This document shows positions 63,308-64,000 of a DNA stretch of 64,000 bases, in pieces. Made by a program: the position numbers and the translations under genes. The stretch is from Pontibacter burrus (lineage in GTDB: Bacteria > Bacteroidota > Bacteroidia > Cytophagales > Hymenobacteraceae): assembly GCF_010686685.1 (NCBI RefSeq), contig NZ_JAAGWD010000004.1:372001-436000 (forward strand). The letters run 5' to 3'. How positions within the stretch are numbered: position 1 is the stretch's first letter; each line of letters starts with the position of its first letter. The notes beneath the pieces were generated by a model. The model made no database searches. It had not been told where the DNA came from and saw only the letters and a list, made by a program, of their open reading frames with translations.

Positions 63308-64000
63308 ATGGCTTTAGGGTACAGATTTGCAGAATATATTCCGCCGGAAGATAGCAAGCCAAGCTTTGAGACACTGCTCAAGTTATTTTTGCAGCTGGTA
63401 ACGATAAGTTCCGGCGATGTGGCGGAGGCGCTTTCCTGGCTAAGCTCGCTGGATAAACAATATAACCTGACCAGCGATGAGTACGGCATCGGTGATTTTA
63501 TTGAGGACCTGAAACGGAAAGGTTACCTGGACGAAAATCCGCAGGAACGGGGAAGCTTTAGTTTAACGGCCAAAAGTGAACAGGATATTCGGCGCAGTGC
63601 GTTGGAAGAGATTTTCGGGAAGCTGAAGAAAGGCGGGCAAGGCACACATGCCACCCCACACACCGGCATCGGCGACGAGGCCAGTACCGACCGGCGAGAG
63701 TACCAGTTTGGCGATGCGCTGGAACAGATCTCCATGACTGACTCTATCCGCAACGCGCAGGTAAACCACGGTTTAGGCGAGTTCAGACTGACAGAGCAGG
63801 ACCTAGAAGTAACCGAGACCGAGCACAAAACGCAGGCTTCAACAGTGTTGATGATCGACATATCGCACTCTATGATTTTGTATGGCGAGGACCGCATTAC
63901 GCCAGCCAAAAAAGTTGCGATGGCACTGGCCGAACTTGTGAAGCAGAAATACCCGAAAGATACGTTGGACATCATCGTTTTTGGGAATGATGCCTGGCAG
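63308..64000 (+). CDS. vWA-domain protein, N-terminal part (runs off right edge)
   Basis: An open frame from the ATG at 63308 to the window end (231 codons). The first 150 residues are helical (MALGYRFAEYIPPEDSKPSFETLLKLFLQ). The metal-ion-dependent adhesion site of a von Willebrand A domain then begins: TVLMIDISHSMILYGEDRITPAKKVAMALAELV, with D-x-S-x-S. Proteins of this layout are often paired with a MoxR-type AAA+ ATPase, which would lie outside the window. Its partner and role are unknown. Confidence 0.8.
   Translation, partial: MALGYRFAEYIPPEDSKPSFETLLKLFLQLVTISSGDVAEALSWLSSLDKQYNLTSDEYGIGDFIEDLKRKGYLDENPQERGSFSLTAKSEQDIRRSALEEIFGKLKKGGQGTHATPHTGIGDEASTDRREYQFGDALEQISMTDSIRNAQVNHGLGEFRLTEQDLEVTETEHKTQASTVLMIDISHSMILYGEDRITPAKKVAMALAELVKQKYPKDTLDIIVFGNDAWQ

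Overview
The window is a stretch of chromosome from a member of the Bacteroidota, most likely a Pontibacter-like bacterium of the Hymenobacteraceae (Cytophagales). This is inferred from gene content and layout, not from a search. The clues are a bacillithiol gene (bshA), a type IX secretion (T9SS) cargo protein, the block ostA-like / bamD / rpoZ / coaC-coaB / DUF4835(PorD-like) / recN, promoters of the TTG-N20-TAnnTTTG kind, few Shine-Dalgarno sites and moderate G+C. No rRNA, tRNA, CRISPR, prophage or transposase gene was seen.

Layout. 1-128 is the start of an alpha/beta hydrolase running off the left edge. 274-9503 is a surface-polysaccharide locus: asparagine synthase, UDP-glucose dehydrogenase, UDP-glucuronate decarboxylase and four glycosyltransferase-like genes. 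9496-23695 is mostly housekeeping: TPR protein, M42 peptidase, membrane pyrophosphatase, hpt, adk, obg, grpE-dnaJ, an ABC exporter, a frameshifted YdcZ-type transporter, a ChaN-like protein and an IscA-type protein. 24384-32687 carries bshA, a NagZ/beta-lactamase-like fusion, mutL and two rhomboid proteases. 33586-44723 carries mdh, tilS, the envelope/RNAP/CoA block, recN and fabI. 45292-50837 holds a cupin, a Kazal-type lipoprotein, three YtxH-like stress proteins, lysS and an unrecognised gene. 51048-60348 has a Cys/Met-type PLP enzyme, a 1621-residue secreted nuclease with Calx-beta repeats, a YigZ protein and an fdtA-fdtB-like deoxyaminosugar pair. 61032-64000 has a GT2 glycosyltransferase, an acyl-ACP desaturase and the start of a vWA protein.

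The most unusual feature is not a gene. The perfect 10-base palindrome AACTATAGTT and its half-forms (AACTATAG, CTATAGTT) are scattered through both genes and spacers. By hand I count at least 26 full copies, where about 0.1 would be expected from base composition, and about 128 copies of the core CTATAG, where about 18 would be expected. Copies lie inside conserved genes, across stop codons and in terminator loops, much like the HIP1 palindrome of cyanobacteria.

The gene-free stretches are mosaics of other repeats punctuated by this palindrome. Four of them (23.7-24.3, 32.7-33.3, 57.5-58.0 and 60.4-60.95 kb) carry the same modules in the same order: a GTCATTTCGAA-type motif, a GC-rich core of about 206 bp, a GGCAGGCGCAGCC-type motif and a C-run/G-run hairpin. 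Two copies are on each strand. Smaller hairpin families with matched changes in both arms occur at 44.9-45.0 and 49.65-49.7 kb. Two genes look broken or split by a single base (ydcZ-like at 21.29 kb, coaB/coaC at 40.11 kb), which could be real or sequencing error.
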